Shown: positions 8,633 to 18,376 of the stretch, in pieces | How the letters are laid out: the number at the start of each line of letters is the position of its first letter | Position numbering within the stretch: position 1 is the stretch's first letter | DNA from: Streptomyces bauhiniae | GTDB taxonomy: Bacteria; Actinomycetota; Actinomycetes; Streptomycetales; Streptomycetaceae | Direction of reading: 5' to 3' | Length of the DNA: 64,000 nt | Assembly (NCBI RefSeq): GCF_004784475.1 | Contig: NZ_SRRT01000006.1 | Span: 496,001 to 560,000, forward strand | The notes under the pieces: generated by a model | Told to the model about the DNA's origin: nothing | The model's input: only the letters and a program-made list of their open reading frames with translations | The model's database searches: none | Position numbers and translations under genes: made by a program

Positions 8633-10153
8633 GTGACTGACTCCGGCTCCGCCCCCCTGCCCGCCACCGACCGGCCCGAGGCGGCCGCCCGCCTGCGCGA
8701 CGCCCTGCTGTCCGCCTCCTTCACCGCGGACGGCCTGCTCGACCTGCTCGGCGCCCCCGCCTACGCGGCGCTCGCCCGCAGCGAGACCGTGCCCGCCCTG
8801 CGCGCGACCCGCGGCGACACGCCGCTGGAGGCCCTGGTCCGGCTGTTCCTGCTCCAGCAGCCGGTGCCCCGCGCCCGCCTGACGGACGTACTGCCCGTCG
8901 AGGACGCGGTGGACGCCGGGTGGCTCAAGGCCGTGGGCGGCGACGAGCTGGCCGCCACCGTCGACGTCCGCCCCTACGGCGGGCCCGACGGCGAGGACTG
9001 GTTCATCGTGTCCGACCTCGGCTGCGCGGTCGGCGGGGCGGGCGGCATCGGCAGCCGGGACGAGGACGTGGTCCTCGGCGTCGGCGGCGCCTCCACCACG
9101 CTGGCCGGCATCACCGTGCGCACCCCCGTCGCCGCCGCGCTCGACCTCGGCACCGGCTCCGGCATCCAGGCGCTGCACGCCGCCCAGCACGCGACCCGGG
9201 TCACCGCCACCGACCTCAACCCGCGCGCCCTGCACATCACCGCGCTCACCCTCGCCCTCTCCGGCGCGCCCGCCGCGACCCTGCGCGAGGGCTCACTGTT
9301 CGAACCGGTCAAGGACGACGAGACGTTCGACCTGATCGTGTCCAACCCGCCCTTCGTCATCTCGCCCGGCGCCCGGCTCACCTACCGTGACGGCGGGATG
9401 AGCGGGGACGATCTGTGCCGCTCGCTCGTTCAGCAGGCGGGGGACAGGCTGAACGAGGGCGGGTTCGCGCAGTTCCTCGCCAACTGGCAGCACGTGGAGG
9501 GGGAGGACTGGCAGGACCGGGTGCGCTCCTGGGTACCGCGCGGGTGCGACGCGTGGATCGTGCAGCGCGAGGTCCAGGACATCACGCAGTACGCCGAGCT
9601 GTGGCTCAGGGACGCCGGGGACCACCGCGAGGACCGGGCGGAGTACCAGTCGCTCTACGACGCGTGGCTGGACGAGTTCGAGGCGCGCAAGGTGAAGGCG
9701 GTCGGCTTCGGCTGGATCACCCTGCGCCGCACGGGCTCGGCCGAGCCCTCCGTCACCGTGGAGGAGTGGCCGCACCCCGTCGAGCAGCCGCTCGGCGACA
9801 CCATCCGGGACCACTTCGAGCGCCTCGACCACCTGCGCGCGCACGACGACGCGGCCCTGCTGGAGGGCCACTTCAGGCTGGCCGCCGAGGTCGTGCAGGA
9901 GCAGGTCGGCCTGCCCGGCGCCGAGGACCCCGAGCATGTGGTGCTCCGTCAGCACCGGGGCATGCGCCGGGCGACGAAGGTGGACACCATCGGCGCGGGC
10001 TTCGCGGGCGTGTGCGACGGCTCGCTGAGCGCGGGCGTCATCCTGGACGCCATCGCCCAGCTCGTCGGCGAGGACCCCGTGGTGCTGCGCGACCGTACGC
10101 CCGCGCAGATCCGGCTGCTGGTGGAGCAGGGCTTCCTGGAACCGCTGGGCTGA
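8633..10153 (+). CDS. Class I SAM-dependent methyltransferase with N-terminal extra domain
   Basis: This 506-residue protein has a SAM-binding loop DLGTGSGIQALHAA (about residues 174-187), the acidic residue in TATDLNPRA and the catalytic NPPF motif. NPPF is typical of MTases that modify amide or exocyclic nitrogens (HemK/RsmC/PrmC group). A ~150-residue N-terminal helical domain and a ~150-residue C-terminal domain of unknown role flank the Rossmann fold. The start is GTG 8633. The substrate cannot be told from sequence; rRNA, protein glutamine or DNA are all possible. Confidence 0.82.
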   Translation: MTDSGSAPLPATDRPEAAARLRDALLSASFTADGLLDLLGAPAYAALARSETVPALRATRGDTPLEALVRLFLLQQPVPRARLTDVLPVEDAVDAGWLKAVGGDELAATVDVRPYGGPDGEDWFIVSDLGCAVGGAGGIGSRDEDVVLGVGGASTTLAGITVRTPVAAALDLGTGSGIQALHAAQHATRVTATDLNPRALHITALTLALSGAPAATLREGSLFEPVKDDETFDLIVSNPPFVISPGARLTYRDGGMSGDDLCRSLVQQAGDRLNEGGFAQFLANWQHVEGEDWQDRVRSWVPRGCDAWIVQREVQDITQYAELWLRDAGDHREDRAEYQSLYDAWLDEFEARKVKAVGFGWITLRRTGSAEPSVTVEEWPHPVEQPLGDTIRDHFERLDHLRAHDDAALLEGHFRLAAEVVQEQVGLPGAEDPEHVVLRQHRGMRRATKVDTIGAGFAGVCDGSLSAGVILDAIAQLVGEDPVVLRDRTPAQIRLLVEQGFLEPLG

Positions 10154-10421
10154 GCCGCGCCGGGGCGGACACGTCGGCTGATCCGGTTGTCGTACCCGGC
10201 GTACCCGGTCCGGTGGACGGGCCGCCGGATCATCGTCGTATGCCGGGGGCACGGCGCGGAACGGCAAAAAGGCCGGAAAGTGATGTGTGCCGTCCCGACG
10301 GCGACAGAGGCGGCCCCGTCCGTTCATCCCGCCGTCGCCCCGCCGTCCACCGGGCGTGGCAGCCTCCCCGCGCTGGAGAGTTGCGGACCGCGCCCGGGCG
10401 CGCGGGAGGGGCGGACGGATC

Positions 10422-10619
10422 ATGGAGAGCGTGCCTGCGGTGTTCGCGGGAGCGGTGTTCGCGCTGTTCGGAGGGGCTCTGATGGTGTGGACCGGGGTGC
10501 GGGTGCGCCGCGCCGAACCGGTCGCCGCCGGTGTGAACCGGGTCGCATCCGCGGTGTTCGCGACGGCCGCCGCACTCGTCTCGCTGGGACTGGCCGCGTA
10601 CTGCCTGACGCGTCCCTGA
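10422..10619 (+). CDS. Small two-helix membrane protein
   Basis: This 65-residue protein has two hydrophobic segments (about residues 6-24 and 42-61) joined by a basic loop, so it is probably a membrane hairpin with its loop in the cytoplasm. A GGAGGGGCGGACGG-type ribosome binding region precedes the ATG. The 268-base gap before it (10154-10421) shows no other coding signal. The function is not recognised. Confidence 0.6.
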   Translation: MESVPAVFAGAVFALFGGALMVWTGVRVRRAEPVAAGVNRVASAVFATAAALVSLGLAAYCLTRP

Positions 10620-10878
10620 CCGCGTGGGCCGGGTCGGCGCGGCGGCGGCCGGAGCGGAGGGCTCCGGGCATGGGGTGAGCGTTCGGCGGGTACTCCGGGC
10701 GGCAGGAATGGCGGTAGTCGGGTTACCGTTCGAGTGGCCGTTGTGGGCTTTTCCCGTTTGACACGGGGGCGGGATGTACCGTCACACTCCGCAGCGTCAC
10801 ACCAGCCACCGCACGCCGCGACCCCAGGGACGAGCGCCCGGGGGAGGACCCCAGCGCCGACCGGAGAGAAGAGCGAAG

Positions 10879-13710
10879 TTGTCCCCGACCAGCGAGACCG
10901 CACAGGGCGGCCGCCGACTCGTCATCGTCGAGTCGCCTGCCAAGGCGAAGACGATCAAGGGCTACCTCGGCCCCGGATACGTAGTCGAGGCGAGCGTCGG
11001 GCACATCCGGGACCTTCCCAGCGGCGCCGCCGAGGTGCCGGAGAAGTACACCGGTGAGGTCCGCCGCCTCGGTGTGGACGTGGAACACGACTTCGCGCCG
11101 ATCTATGTCATCAACGCGGACAAGAAGGCCCAGGTCAAGAAGCTCCGGGACCTGATGAAGGACTCCGTCGAGCTCTTCCTCGCCACCGATGAGGACCGCG
11201 AGGGCGAGGCCATCGCCTGGCACCTCCAGGAAGTCCTCAAGCCGAAGATCCCCGTCAAGCGGATGGTCTTCCACGAGATCACCAAGGACGCGATCCGCGA
11301 GGCCGTCGCCAACCCGCGCGAGCTGAACAAGAAGCTGGTCGACGCCCAGGAGACCCGCCGCATCCTCGACCGCCTCTACGGGTACGAGGTCTCGCCGGTC
11401 CTGTGGAAGAAGGTCATGCCGAAGCTGTCGGCGGGCCGGGTCCAGTCCGTCGCCACCCGGCTCATCGTGGAGCGCGAGCGTGAGCGCATCGCCTTCCGCT
11501 CCGCCGAGTACTGGGACCTGACCGGCACCTTCGCCACCGGCCGCGCCGGTGACGCCTCGGACCCGTCCTCGCTGGTCGCCCGCCTGCAGAGCGTCGACGG
11601 CCGGCGTGTCGCCCAGGGCCGCGACTTCGACTCGCTCGGCCGGCTCAAGAGCGCCAACACCCTCCACCTCGACGAGGGAGGCGCCCGCGCGCTCGCCGCC
11701 GCCCTGGAGACCACCCGGTTCTCCGTGCGCTCGGTGGAGTCCAAGCCGTACCGCCGCTCGCCGTACGCCCCGTTCCGTACGACGACCCTCCAGCAGGAGG
11801 CCAGCCGCAAGCTCGGCTTCGGCGCGAAGGCGACCATGCAGGTCGCCCAGAAGCTGTACGAGAACGGCTACATCACGTACATGCGTACCGACTCCACGAC
11901 CCTGAGCGAGACGGCCATCGGCGCCGCCCGCGCCCAGGTCACGCAGTTGTACGGGGCCGACTACCTCCCGCCGCAGCCGCGCTCCTACGCGGGCAAGGTC
12001 AAGAACGCGCAGGAGGCGCACGAGGCGATCCGTCCCTCCGGCGACCGCTTCCGCACCCCCGCCGAGACCGGCCTGACCGGCGACCAGTTCAAGCTGTACG
12101 AGCTGATCTGGAAGCGCACCGTCGCCTCCCAGATGAAGGACGCGACCGGCAACAGCGTGACCGTCAAGATCGGCGGTACCTCCGCCGACGGCCGGGACGT
12201 CGAGTTCAGCGCCTCCGGCAAGACGATCACCTTCCACGGCTTCCTCAAGGCGTACGTCGAGGGCGCCGACGACCCCAACGCCGAGCTGGACGACCGCGAG
12301 CGCCGGCTGCCCCAGGTCTCCGAGGGCGACCCGCTGGCCGCCGACGAGATCACGGTCGACGGCCACGCCACCAAGGCCCCGGCCCGCTACACCGAGGCGT
12401 CCCTGGTCAAGGAGCTGGAGGAGCGCGAGATCGGCCGCCCGTCGACCTACGCGTCGATCATCGGCACGATCCTGGACCGCGGCTACGTCTTCAAGAAGGG
12501 CACGGCCCTGGTGCCGTCCTTCCTGTCCTTCGCCGTGGTCAACCTGCTGGAGAAGCACTTCGGCCGGCTCGTCGACTACGACTTCACCGCCCGCATGGAG
12601 GACGACCTCGACCGCATCGCGCGCGGCGAGGCCCAGTCCGTGCCGTGGCTCAGGCGCTTCTACTTCGGCGAGGGCCTGGACACCGGCGCCGCCGCCGACG
12701 CGGGCAACGGCGACGGCGACCACCTCGGCGGCCTGAAGGAACTCGTCACCGACCTGGGCGCCATCGACGCCCGCGAGGTCTCCTCCTTCCCGGTCGGCGA
12801 CGGCATCGTGCTGCGCGTCGGCCGCTACGGCCCGTACATCGAGCGGGGCGAGAAGGACACCGAGCAGCACCAGCGCGCGGACGTCCCCGAGGACCTGGCG
12901 CCGGACGAGCTGACCGTGGAGCTGGCCGAGGAACTGCTGGCCAAGCCCAGCGGCGACTTCGAGCTGGGCACCGACCCGGCCAGCGGCCACCAGATCATCG
13001 CCAAGGACGGCCGTTACGGCCCCTACGTCACCGAGGTGCTCCCCGAGGGCACCCCGAAGACCGGCAAGAACGCGGTCAAGCCGCGCACGGCGTCGCTCTT
13101 CAAGTCCATGGCCCTCGACACGGTCACGCTCGAGGACGCCCTGAAACTGATGTCGCTGCCCCGCGTGGTCGGCACCGACGCCGAGGGCGTGGAGATCACC
13201 GCGCAGAACGGCCGCTACGGCCCGTACCTGAAGAAGGGCACGGACTCGCGCTCGCTCACGGCGGAGGAGCAGCTCTTCACGATCACGCTGGAGGAGGCGC
13301 TGGCGATCTACGCCCAGCCCAAGCAGCGTGGCCGGGCGGCCGCCAAGCCGCCGCTGAAGGAGCTGGGCGAGGACCCGGTCTCCGGCAAGCCGGTCGTGGT
13401 CAAGGACGGCCGCTTCGGTCCGTACGTCACCGACGGGGAGACCAACGCCACGCTGCGCTCCGGCGACAGTGTGGAGGAGATCACCCCCGAGCGCGGCTTC
13501 GAGCTGCTCGCCGAGAAGCGGGCGAAGGGGCCCGCCAAGAAGACGGCGAAGAAGGCCACGGCCAAGAAGACGGCCCCGGCGAAGAAGACCGCCGCCAAGA
13601 AGACGGCGGCCAAGAAGACGACGGCGGCCGCCAAGAAGACCACGGCGAAGAAGACGACCGCCAAGAAGACGACGGCGGCCAAGGCGACGGGCTCCGGCTC
13701 GGAGGACTGA
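10879..13710 (+). CDS. topA: DNA topoisomerase I with lysine-repeat tail
   Basis: This 943-residue type IA topoisomerase relaxes negative supercoils. The Toprim domain opens with LVIVESPAKAKTIKGYLG and has the metal-binding DEDREGEAIAW. The active-site tyrosine is Tyr334 in GYITYMRTDST. The C-terminal part carries several RYGPY-containing repeats and then a ~70-residue tail of alternating Lys/Ala/Thr runs (from about residue 870), the lysine repeats known to aid processivity in actinobacterial TopA. TTG 10879 was chosen as start: it follows GGAGAG and gives the conserved N-terminus SPTSETA before the Toprim domain. The frame is open to 10774 without a better start. The 258 bases upstream presumably hold the supercoil-responsive promoter. 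Confidence 0.95.
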   Translation: MSPTSETAQGGRRLVIVESPAKAKTIKGYLGPGYVVEASVGHIRDLPSGAAEVPEKYTGEVRRLGVDVEHDFAPIYVINADKKAQVKKLRDLMKDSVELFLATDEDREGEAIAWHLQEVLKPKIPVKRMVFHEITKDAIREAVANPRELNKKLVDAQETRRILDRLYGYEVSPVLWKKVMPKLSAGRVQSVATRLIVERERERIAFRSAEYWDLTGTFATGRAGDASDPSSLVARLQSVDGRRVAQGRDFDSLGRLKSANTLHLDEGGARALAAALETTRFSVRSVESKPYRRSPYAPFRTTTLQQEASRKLGFGAKATMQVAQKLYENGYITYMRTDSTTLSETAIGAARAQVTQLYGADYLPPQPRSYAGKVKNAQEAHEAIRPSGDRFRTPAETGLTGDQFKLYELIWKRTVASQMKDATGNSVTVKIGGTSADGRDVEFSASGKTITFHGFLKAYVEGADDPNAELDDRERRLPQVSEGDPLAADEITVDGHATKAPARYTEASLVKELEEREIGRPSTYASIIGTILDRGYVFKKGTALVPSFLSFAVVNLLEKHFGRLVDYDFTARMEDDLDRIARGEAQSVPWLRRFYFGEGLDTGAAADAGNGDGDHLGGLKELVTDLGAIDAREVSSFPVGDGIVLRVGRYGPYIERGEKDTEQHQRADVPEDLAPDELTVELAEELLAKPSGDFELGTDPASGHQIIAKDGRYGPYVTEVLPEGTPKTGKNAVKPRTASLFKSMALDTVTLEDALKLMSLPRVVGTDAEGVEITAQNGRYGPYLKKGTDSRSLTAEEQLFTITLEEALAIYAQPKQRGRAAAKPPLKELGEDPVSGKPVVVKDGRFGPYVTDGETNATLRSGDSVEEITPERGFELLAEKRAKGPAKKTAKKATAKKTAPAKKTAAKKTAAKKTTAAAKKTTAKKTTAKKTTAAKATGSGSED

Positions 13711-13736
13711 TCCCCCTCGCCCTCTTCCGCGTTCGC

Positions 13737-13772
13737 GAACACCCCGGTACCGGCCTCGGTACCGGGGTGTTC
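13737..13772 (+). terminator. Strong terminator after topA
   Basis: A perfect 16-bp stem (GAACACCCCGGTACCG and its complement) with a 4-base loop starts 26 bases after the topA stop. It is one of the clearest hairpins in the window and should separate topA from the kinase fusion gene. Confidence 0.88.
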
Positions 13773-13875
13773 CGCGCTCCGGCGTGCGCCCCTTAGGGGA
13801 TCAAGGAGTGAGGGTCAGGGAAGGGGTGGGGACAAGGGGGGCATGGGGGTGGGTGGCTGCGGATAGGCTGAACGC

Positions 13876-16800
13876 ATGACGCGAGCCGAGCAGCCAACGG
13901 CCCCCAATCCAGCACCGGACGACGCCCTCGTCGCGGATTCCCGCGAGCGCGCCGTCCGTTCACTGCTGCGCCGACCCGACCTGCGCCGCCTCTGGAGCGC
14001 GCAGCTCGTGAGTGGCGTCGGTGACGCCCTCGCGCTGCTCGTGCTGGTGGTGCTCGTCCTCCAGGCGGCGGTCACCCAGGGCTCCTTCGGCGGCGGCTAC
14101 CGGGGCGCGGCGTTCGCAGTGGCGACGGTCTTCGGCGCCCGGGTGCTGGCCACCGTGCTCTTCGGCGCCGTCCTGCTCGGTCCGCTGACCACGCTCACCG
14201 CCCCGGACGGCCCGCTCGACCGGCGCTGGACCATGGTCGGCGCCGACGGCGCGCGGGCCGCGCTGCTGATCGTGGCGCCCCTGTGGATCGACTGGACGCC
14301 GGGCAACGCCCTGACCGTCCTGCTGGCCACCGCCTTCGTCACCGGCATCGCCGAGCGGCTGTGGACGGTGTGCCGGGAGAGCGCGGCCCCCGCGCTGCTG
14401 CCCGCCCCGCCCCCGGAGGGCGCGTCGGTGCGGCCGCTGCCGGACCACCTGGACGCGCTGCGCCGTCTGTCGCTGCGCACCGGCTTCGTGGCGCTGCCGC
14501 TGGCCGCCGCCGCCCTGGTCACCGCCTCCCTCTTCAACAACCTGCTGGGCACCGGCATCGCCTGGTTCGACCAGCACCACGCGGCCCTCGCTGCCTATGT
14601 CGCCGCCGGCCTGTTCGCCGCCTCGGTGTCCGTGCTGACCGCCCTGAAGCTGCCCGGCACGCGCACCCCGCGCCCGCGCTCCCCGCTGGAGGGCCTGCGC
14701 CGCCCGCGTTCCGGCTCCGGCGTGGACAAGGGCCGCACGGGCGCCGTGCTGCCGCTGGTCGTCGCCTGCGCCGCGGTGGCCGGTGCCATCTCCGCCGCCG
14801 TCGCGGTGTGCGTGCTGCACGCCTCCGACCTGGGCGGCGGCCCGGTGCTCTACGGCCTGCTGGTGCTGGGCCTGACCGGCGGTGTCGGCGTCGGCATCCG
14901 TACCGCGCCCGCGCTGCTGCCCTCGCTGTCCCGGCGCCGGCTGCTCGCGCTGGCCATCGCGCTCACCGGCATCGCCCTGCTGGCCGCCGGACTCGTCCCG
15001 GACGTCACCACCGTCCTGCTGATCCTCACCCTGGCCGGTGTCGGCGCGGGCATCTCCGCCAACACCGGGCACGCCCTGCTCGACCAGGAGACCGAGGACT
15101 CCCGCCGTACCCGGATCACCGAGCACCTGCACGCCGTCGTCCGGGTCTTCATGGCGCTCGGCGCCCTGATCGCCCCGGTCGTCGCCGGGCTCATCGGCCG
15201 GCACCGGCTGGAGAACGGCCGCTTCGTCTTCGCGCACGGCGGTGCCTCGTTCACCCTGATGCTGGTCGGCGCGCTGCTGCTGCCGGTGGCCGTGCTGGTC
15301 CTCGCCAAGGTCGACGACCGCTCGGGCATCCCGCTGCGCCAGGACATCAAGGACGCCCTGCTCGGCGGCGACGATCCGGTCACCGCCCCCGCGGGGAACG
15401 GTTTCTTCATCTCCCTGGAGGGCGGCGACGGCGCGGGCAAGTCCACCCAGGCCGAGGCGCTCGCCGAGTGGATTCGCGCCAAGGGCCACGAGGTGGTCCT
15501 CACCCGCGAGCCCGGCGCCACCCCGGTGGGCAAGCGGCTCCGCTCGATCCTGCTGGACGTCTCCGAGGCGGGCCTGTCGCACCGCGCGGAGGCGCTGCTG
15601 TACGCCGCCGACCGCGCCGAGCACGTCGACACCGTCGTACGCCCCGCCCTGGAGCGCGGCGCGGTCGTCATCTCGGACCGGTACATCGACTCCTCCGTCG
15701 CCTACCAGGGCGCCGGGCGGGACCTGTCGCCGACCGAGATCGCCCGGATCAACCGCTGGGCCACCGGCGGTCTCGTCCCGCATCTGACCGTCCTGCTGGA
15801 CGTGCCGCCGGAGGTCGCGCGGGAGCGCTTCACCGAGGCGCCGGACCGGCTGGAGTCGGAGCCGGCCGAGTTCCACGCGCGCGTGCGGGCCGGTTTCCTC
15901 ACCCTTGCCGCCGCCGACCCCGGCCGCTACCTGGTCGTGGACGCGGGCCAGGAGTCCGAGGGCGTCACCAGCGTGATCCGGCACCGGCTCGACACCGTGC
16001 TGCCGCTCTCCGAGGCCGAGATCAAGGCCCAGGAGGAGGCGCGGAAGCAGGCCGAGGAGGAGGCCCGCCGCAAGGCCGAGGCCGAGGCCGCCCGCAAGGC
16101 CGAGGAGGAGCGCGTCGCGCGTGAGCGTGCCGAGCAGCTCGCCCGGCTGCGGGCCGAGGAGGAGGAGCGCAAGCGCCGCGAGCTGGAGGAGGCGCAGCGC
16201 CGCGAGGCCGAACGCCAGGAGGAGGAGGCCCGGCGCCGCGCCGAGGAGGCGCACCGCCGTGCCGAGGAGGAGCGTCAGCGGCTCCTCACCGAGGAGAAGG
16301 CCCGCGCCGAAGAGGAGGCCCGCCGCAGGGCCGAGGAGGAGCGGCGCCGCAAGCAGGCCGAGGAGGAGGCCCGGCAGCGTGCCGAGGCCGAGGCCCTGCG
16401 CCTGGAGAAGCAGCGCAAGGCCGAGGACGCGCTGCTGCGCGCCGAGGAGGCCCGCAGGCGCGCGGCGGAGGCCGCAGCCGCGGCCGACACCGCGGCCCGC
16501 AAGCCGTCCGAGCGCGAGCGCGCCGTCCCGGACGCCCCGGCGCCCCGCGCGGGCGACGACACGGCCGTACTGCGCCCGGTGCGCGACGGCGGCTCCGAGG
16601 CCGAGGTGACGGCCGAGCTGCCGCAGCCGCCCGCCCCGCAGGGCGCGGCCGACGAGACGGCGCTGCTGCCGAAGTTCTCCGACCGGGACGCCGACGAGAC
16701 CGCCGTACTGCCCCCGGTGAGCCCCGCCGAGGAGACGGCCGTCCTGCCGCCGGTCCGCGACGACGCGGAGGACCGCACCCGCGAGATCCCGCAGCTCGGT

Positions 16801-16962
16801 GCCGACGGCAAGCCCCGGCGCCCGCGCCCCGACTGGGCCGAGGAGACCCCGCTGGACGATCTGCCGTCGCTCGCGGACGAACTCCTCGGGTCCTACGACG
16901 AGCACGACGAGCGCGACCGGCACGACGACGGCGGCCGGCGCGGCCGGGGCCGGCGTAGCTGA
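13876..16962 (+). CDS. tmk: Fusion: MFS-like membrane domain + thymidylate kinase + coiled-coil tail
   Basis: This is a 1028-residue three-part protein. Residues ~30-490 form about 12 hydrophobic helices resembling a major facilitator transporter. Residues ~510-715 are a complete dTMP kinase: P-loop GGDGAGKST at 515-523, TREPGATP, and ISDRYIDSSVAYQGAG. Residues ~715-880 are an Arg/Glu/Ala coiled coil. The last ~130 residues are acidic and contain a repeated (D/E)-(D/E)-T-A-(V/L)-L element. The kinase makes dTDP for DNA synthesis. Normal Tmk is ~210 residues, so fusion to a membrane domain is striking, though Streptomyces orthologues share it to my knowledge. holB follows, as tmk-holB does in many bacteria. 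Start ATG 13876 has a weak ribosome site. Confidence 0.9.
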   Translation: MTRAEQPTAPNPAPDDALVADSRERAVRSLLRRPDLRRLWSAQLVSGVGDALALLVLVVLVLQAAVTQGSFGGGYRGAAFAVATVFGARVLATVLFGAVLLGPLTTLTAPDGPLDRRWTMVGADGARAALLIVAPLWIDWTPGNALTVLLATAFVTGIAERLWTVCRESAAPALLPAPPPEGASVRPLPDHLDALRRLSLRTGFVALPLAAAALVTASLFNNLLGTGIAWFDQHHAALAAYVAAGLFAASVSVLTALKLPGTRTPRPRSPLEGLRRPRSGSGVDKGRTGAVLPLVVACAAVAGAISAAVAVCVLHASDLGGGPVLYGLLVLGLTGGVGVGIRTAPALLPSLSRRRLLALAIALTGIALLAAGLVPDVTTVLLILTLAGVGAGISANTGHALLDQETEDSRRTRITEHLHAVVRVFMALGALIAPVVAGLIGRHRLENGRFVFAHGGASFTLMLVGALLLPVAVLVLAKVDDRSGIPLRQDIKDALLGGDDPVTAPAGNGFFISLEGGDGAGKSTQAEALAEWIRAKGHEVVLTREPGATPVGKRLRSILLDVSEAGLSHRAEALLYAADRAEHVDTVVRPALERGAVVISDRYIDSSVAYQGAGRDLSPTEIARINRWATGGLVPHLTVLLDVPPEVARERFTEAPDRLESEPAEFHARVRAGFLTLAAADPGRYLVVDAGQESEGVTSVIRHRLDTVLPLSEAEIKAQEEARKQAEEEARRKAEAEAARKAEEERVARERAEQLARLRAEEEERKRRELEEAQRREAERQEEEARRRAEEAHRRAEEERQRLLTEEKARAEEEARRRAEEERRRKQAEEEARQRAEAEALRLEKQRKAEDALLRAEEARRRAAEAAAAADTAARKPSERERAVPDAPAPRAGDDTAVLRPVRDGGSEAEVTAELPQPPAPQGAADETALLPKFSDRDADETAVLPPVSPAEETAVLPPVRDDAEDRTREIPQLGADGKPRRPRPDWAEETPLDDLPSLADELLGSYDEHDERDRHDDGGRRGRGRRS

Positions 16963-17104
16963 CGAAGGCGGGATCAGGGGCGGTGTCCACCGGGCGCTTC
17001 GGCGTCGCGGCGGGCGCCGCCCTTCGCCGTGCGGGCGGCATTGTCGGTGGCCCCCCGCACAATGGACGACGGAACACGAAGTGACGGAAAGGGCGGCGTG
17101 ACCC

Positions 17105-18310
17105 ATGAGCGTCTGGGACGACCTCGTCGGGCAGGAGAAGGTGAGCGCGGCGCTGGAGGCGGCCGCGCGGGACGCCGACGCGCTCGTCACCGCCGCCGCG
17201 GCCGACCAGCCGCCGCCCGAGACGTCGAAGATGACCCACGCCTGGCTGTTCACCGGCCCGCCCGGCGCGGGCCGCAACCAGGCGGCGCGCGCCTTCGCCG
17301 CCGCCCTCCAGTGCGTGAGCCCCGACCGCGCCCTCGGCGGCACCCCCGGCTGCGGCTTCTGCGACGGCTGCCACACCGCGCTGCTCGGCACCCACGCGGA
17401 CGTGTCCTCGGTCGCGGCCGTGGGCGCGGAGATCCTGGTCAAGGACATGCGGGACACGGTCCGCAAGTCGTACACCAGCCCGGCGAACGGCCGCTGGCAG
17501 ATCATCCTGGTCGAGGACGCCGAGCGGCTGAACGAGAAGTCGGCGAACGCCGTCCTCAAGGCCGTCGAGGAGCCCGCCCCGCGCACCGTGTGGCTGCTGT
17601 GCGCGCCGTCCATCGAGGACGTGCTGCCGACCATCCGCTCCCGTTGCCGCCACCTGAACCTGCGCACCCCGCCGGTCGCGGCCGTCGCCGACATGCTGGT
17701 GCGCCGCGACGGCGTGGAGCCCGAGGTCGCCGCGGCCGCCGCCCGCGCCACCCAGGGGCACGTCGACCGTGCCCGGCGTCTGGCCACCGACCCCGAGGCC
17801 CGCCGTCGCCGCGCCTCGGTGCTGAAGCTGCCGCTGCGCGTCGAGGAGGTCGGCGGCTGCCTCAAGGCCGCCCAGGAGCTGGTGGACGCCGCCGCCGAGG
17901 ACGCCAAGCAGCTCGCCGAGGAGATGGACGGCAAGGAGACCGACGAGCTGAAGGCCGCGCTCGGCGCCGCCCAGGGCGGACGGCTGCCGCGCGGTACGGC
18001 CGGGGTGATGAAGGACCTGGAGGACATGCAGAAGCGGCGCCGCACCCGCACCCAGCGCGACAGCCTCGACGTCGCCCTGGGCGACCTCACCGGCTTCTAC
18101 CGTGACGTCCTCGCCCTCCAGCTCGGCTCCCGCGTCGCCATCGCCAACGAGGACGCCGAGGACGCCCTCCAGCGGATCGCCGGCGCGGGCTCCCCGGAGT
18201 CCACCCTGCGCCGTATCGAGGCCATCGCCGCCTGCCGCGACGCCCTGGACCGCAATGTGGCCCCGCTGCTGGCGGTGGAGGCGATGACGATGGCCCTGCG
18301 CGCGGGATGA
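17105..18310 (+). CDS. holB: DNA polymerase III delta' subunit
   Basis: This 401-residue AAA+ clamp-loader subunit follows tmk. The N-terminus SVWDDLVGQEKV is typical. The zinc-binding cysteines are CGFCDGC after an upstream Cys. The Walker B-like region is IILVEDAERLNEKSANAVLKAVEEP, split by a short spacer, and the SRC sensor is SRCRHLNL. The P-loop reads GPPGAGRNQ, without the Lys-Ser/Thr pair, so ATP binding is probably lost, as is usual for delta' which acts as a stator. At about 400 residues it is somewhat longer than most. Confidence 0.93.
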   Translation: MSVWDDLVGQEKVSAALEAAARDADALVTAAAADQPPPETSKMTHAWLFTGPPGAGRNQAARAFAAALQCVSPDRALGGTPGCGFCDGCHTALLGTHADVSSVAAVGAEILVKDMRDTVRKSYTSPANGRWQIILVEDAERLNEKSANAVLKAVEEPAPRTVWLLCAPSIEDVLPTIRSRCRHLNLRTPPVAAVADMLVRRDGVEPEVAAAAARATQGHVDRARRLATDPEARRRRASVLKLPLRVEEVGGCLKAAQELVDAAAEDAKQLAEEMDGKETDELKAALGAAQGGRLPRGTAGVMKDLEDMQKRRRTRTQRDSLDVALGDLTGFYRDVLALQLGSRVAIANEDAEDALQRIAGAGSPESTLRRIEAIAACRDALDRNVAPLLAVEAMTMALRAG

Positions 18311-18376
18311 GCGTGGGGTGACGCCACGACTTGGACCCAGAGCACACGGAACGTCGCGCAGCGTTACGCTCGCCTG

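Noticed and set aside
13960..18090. Minus-strand frame of 1376 codons across the kinase fusion and holB
   Set aside because: It covers two well-supported plus-strand genes and has only low-complexity Gly/Arg/Leu sequence.
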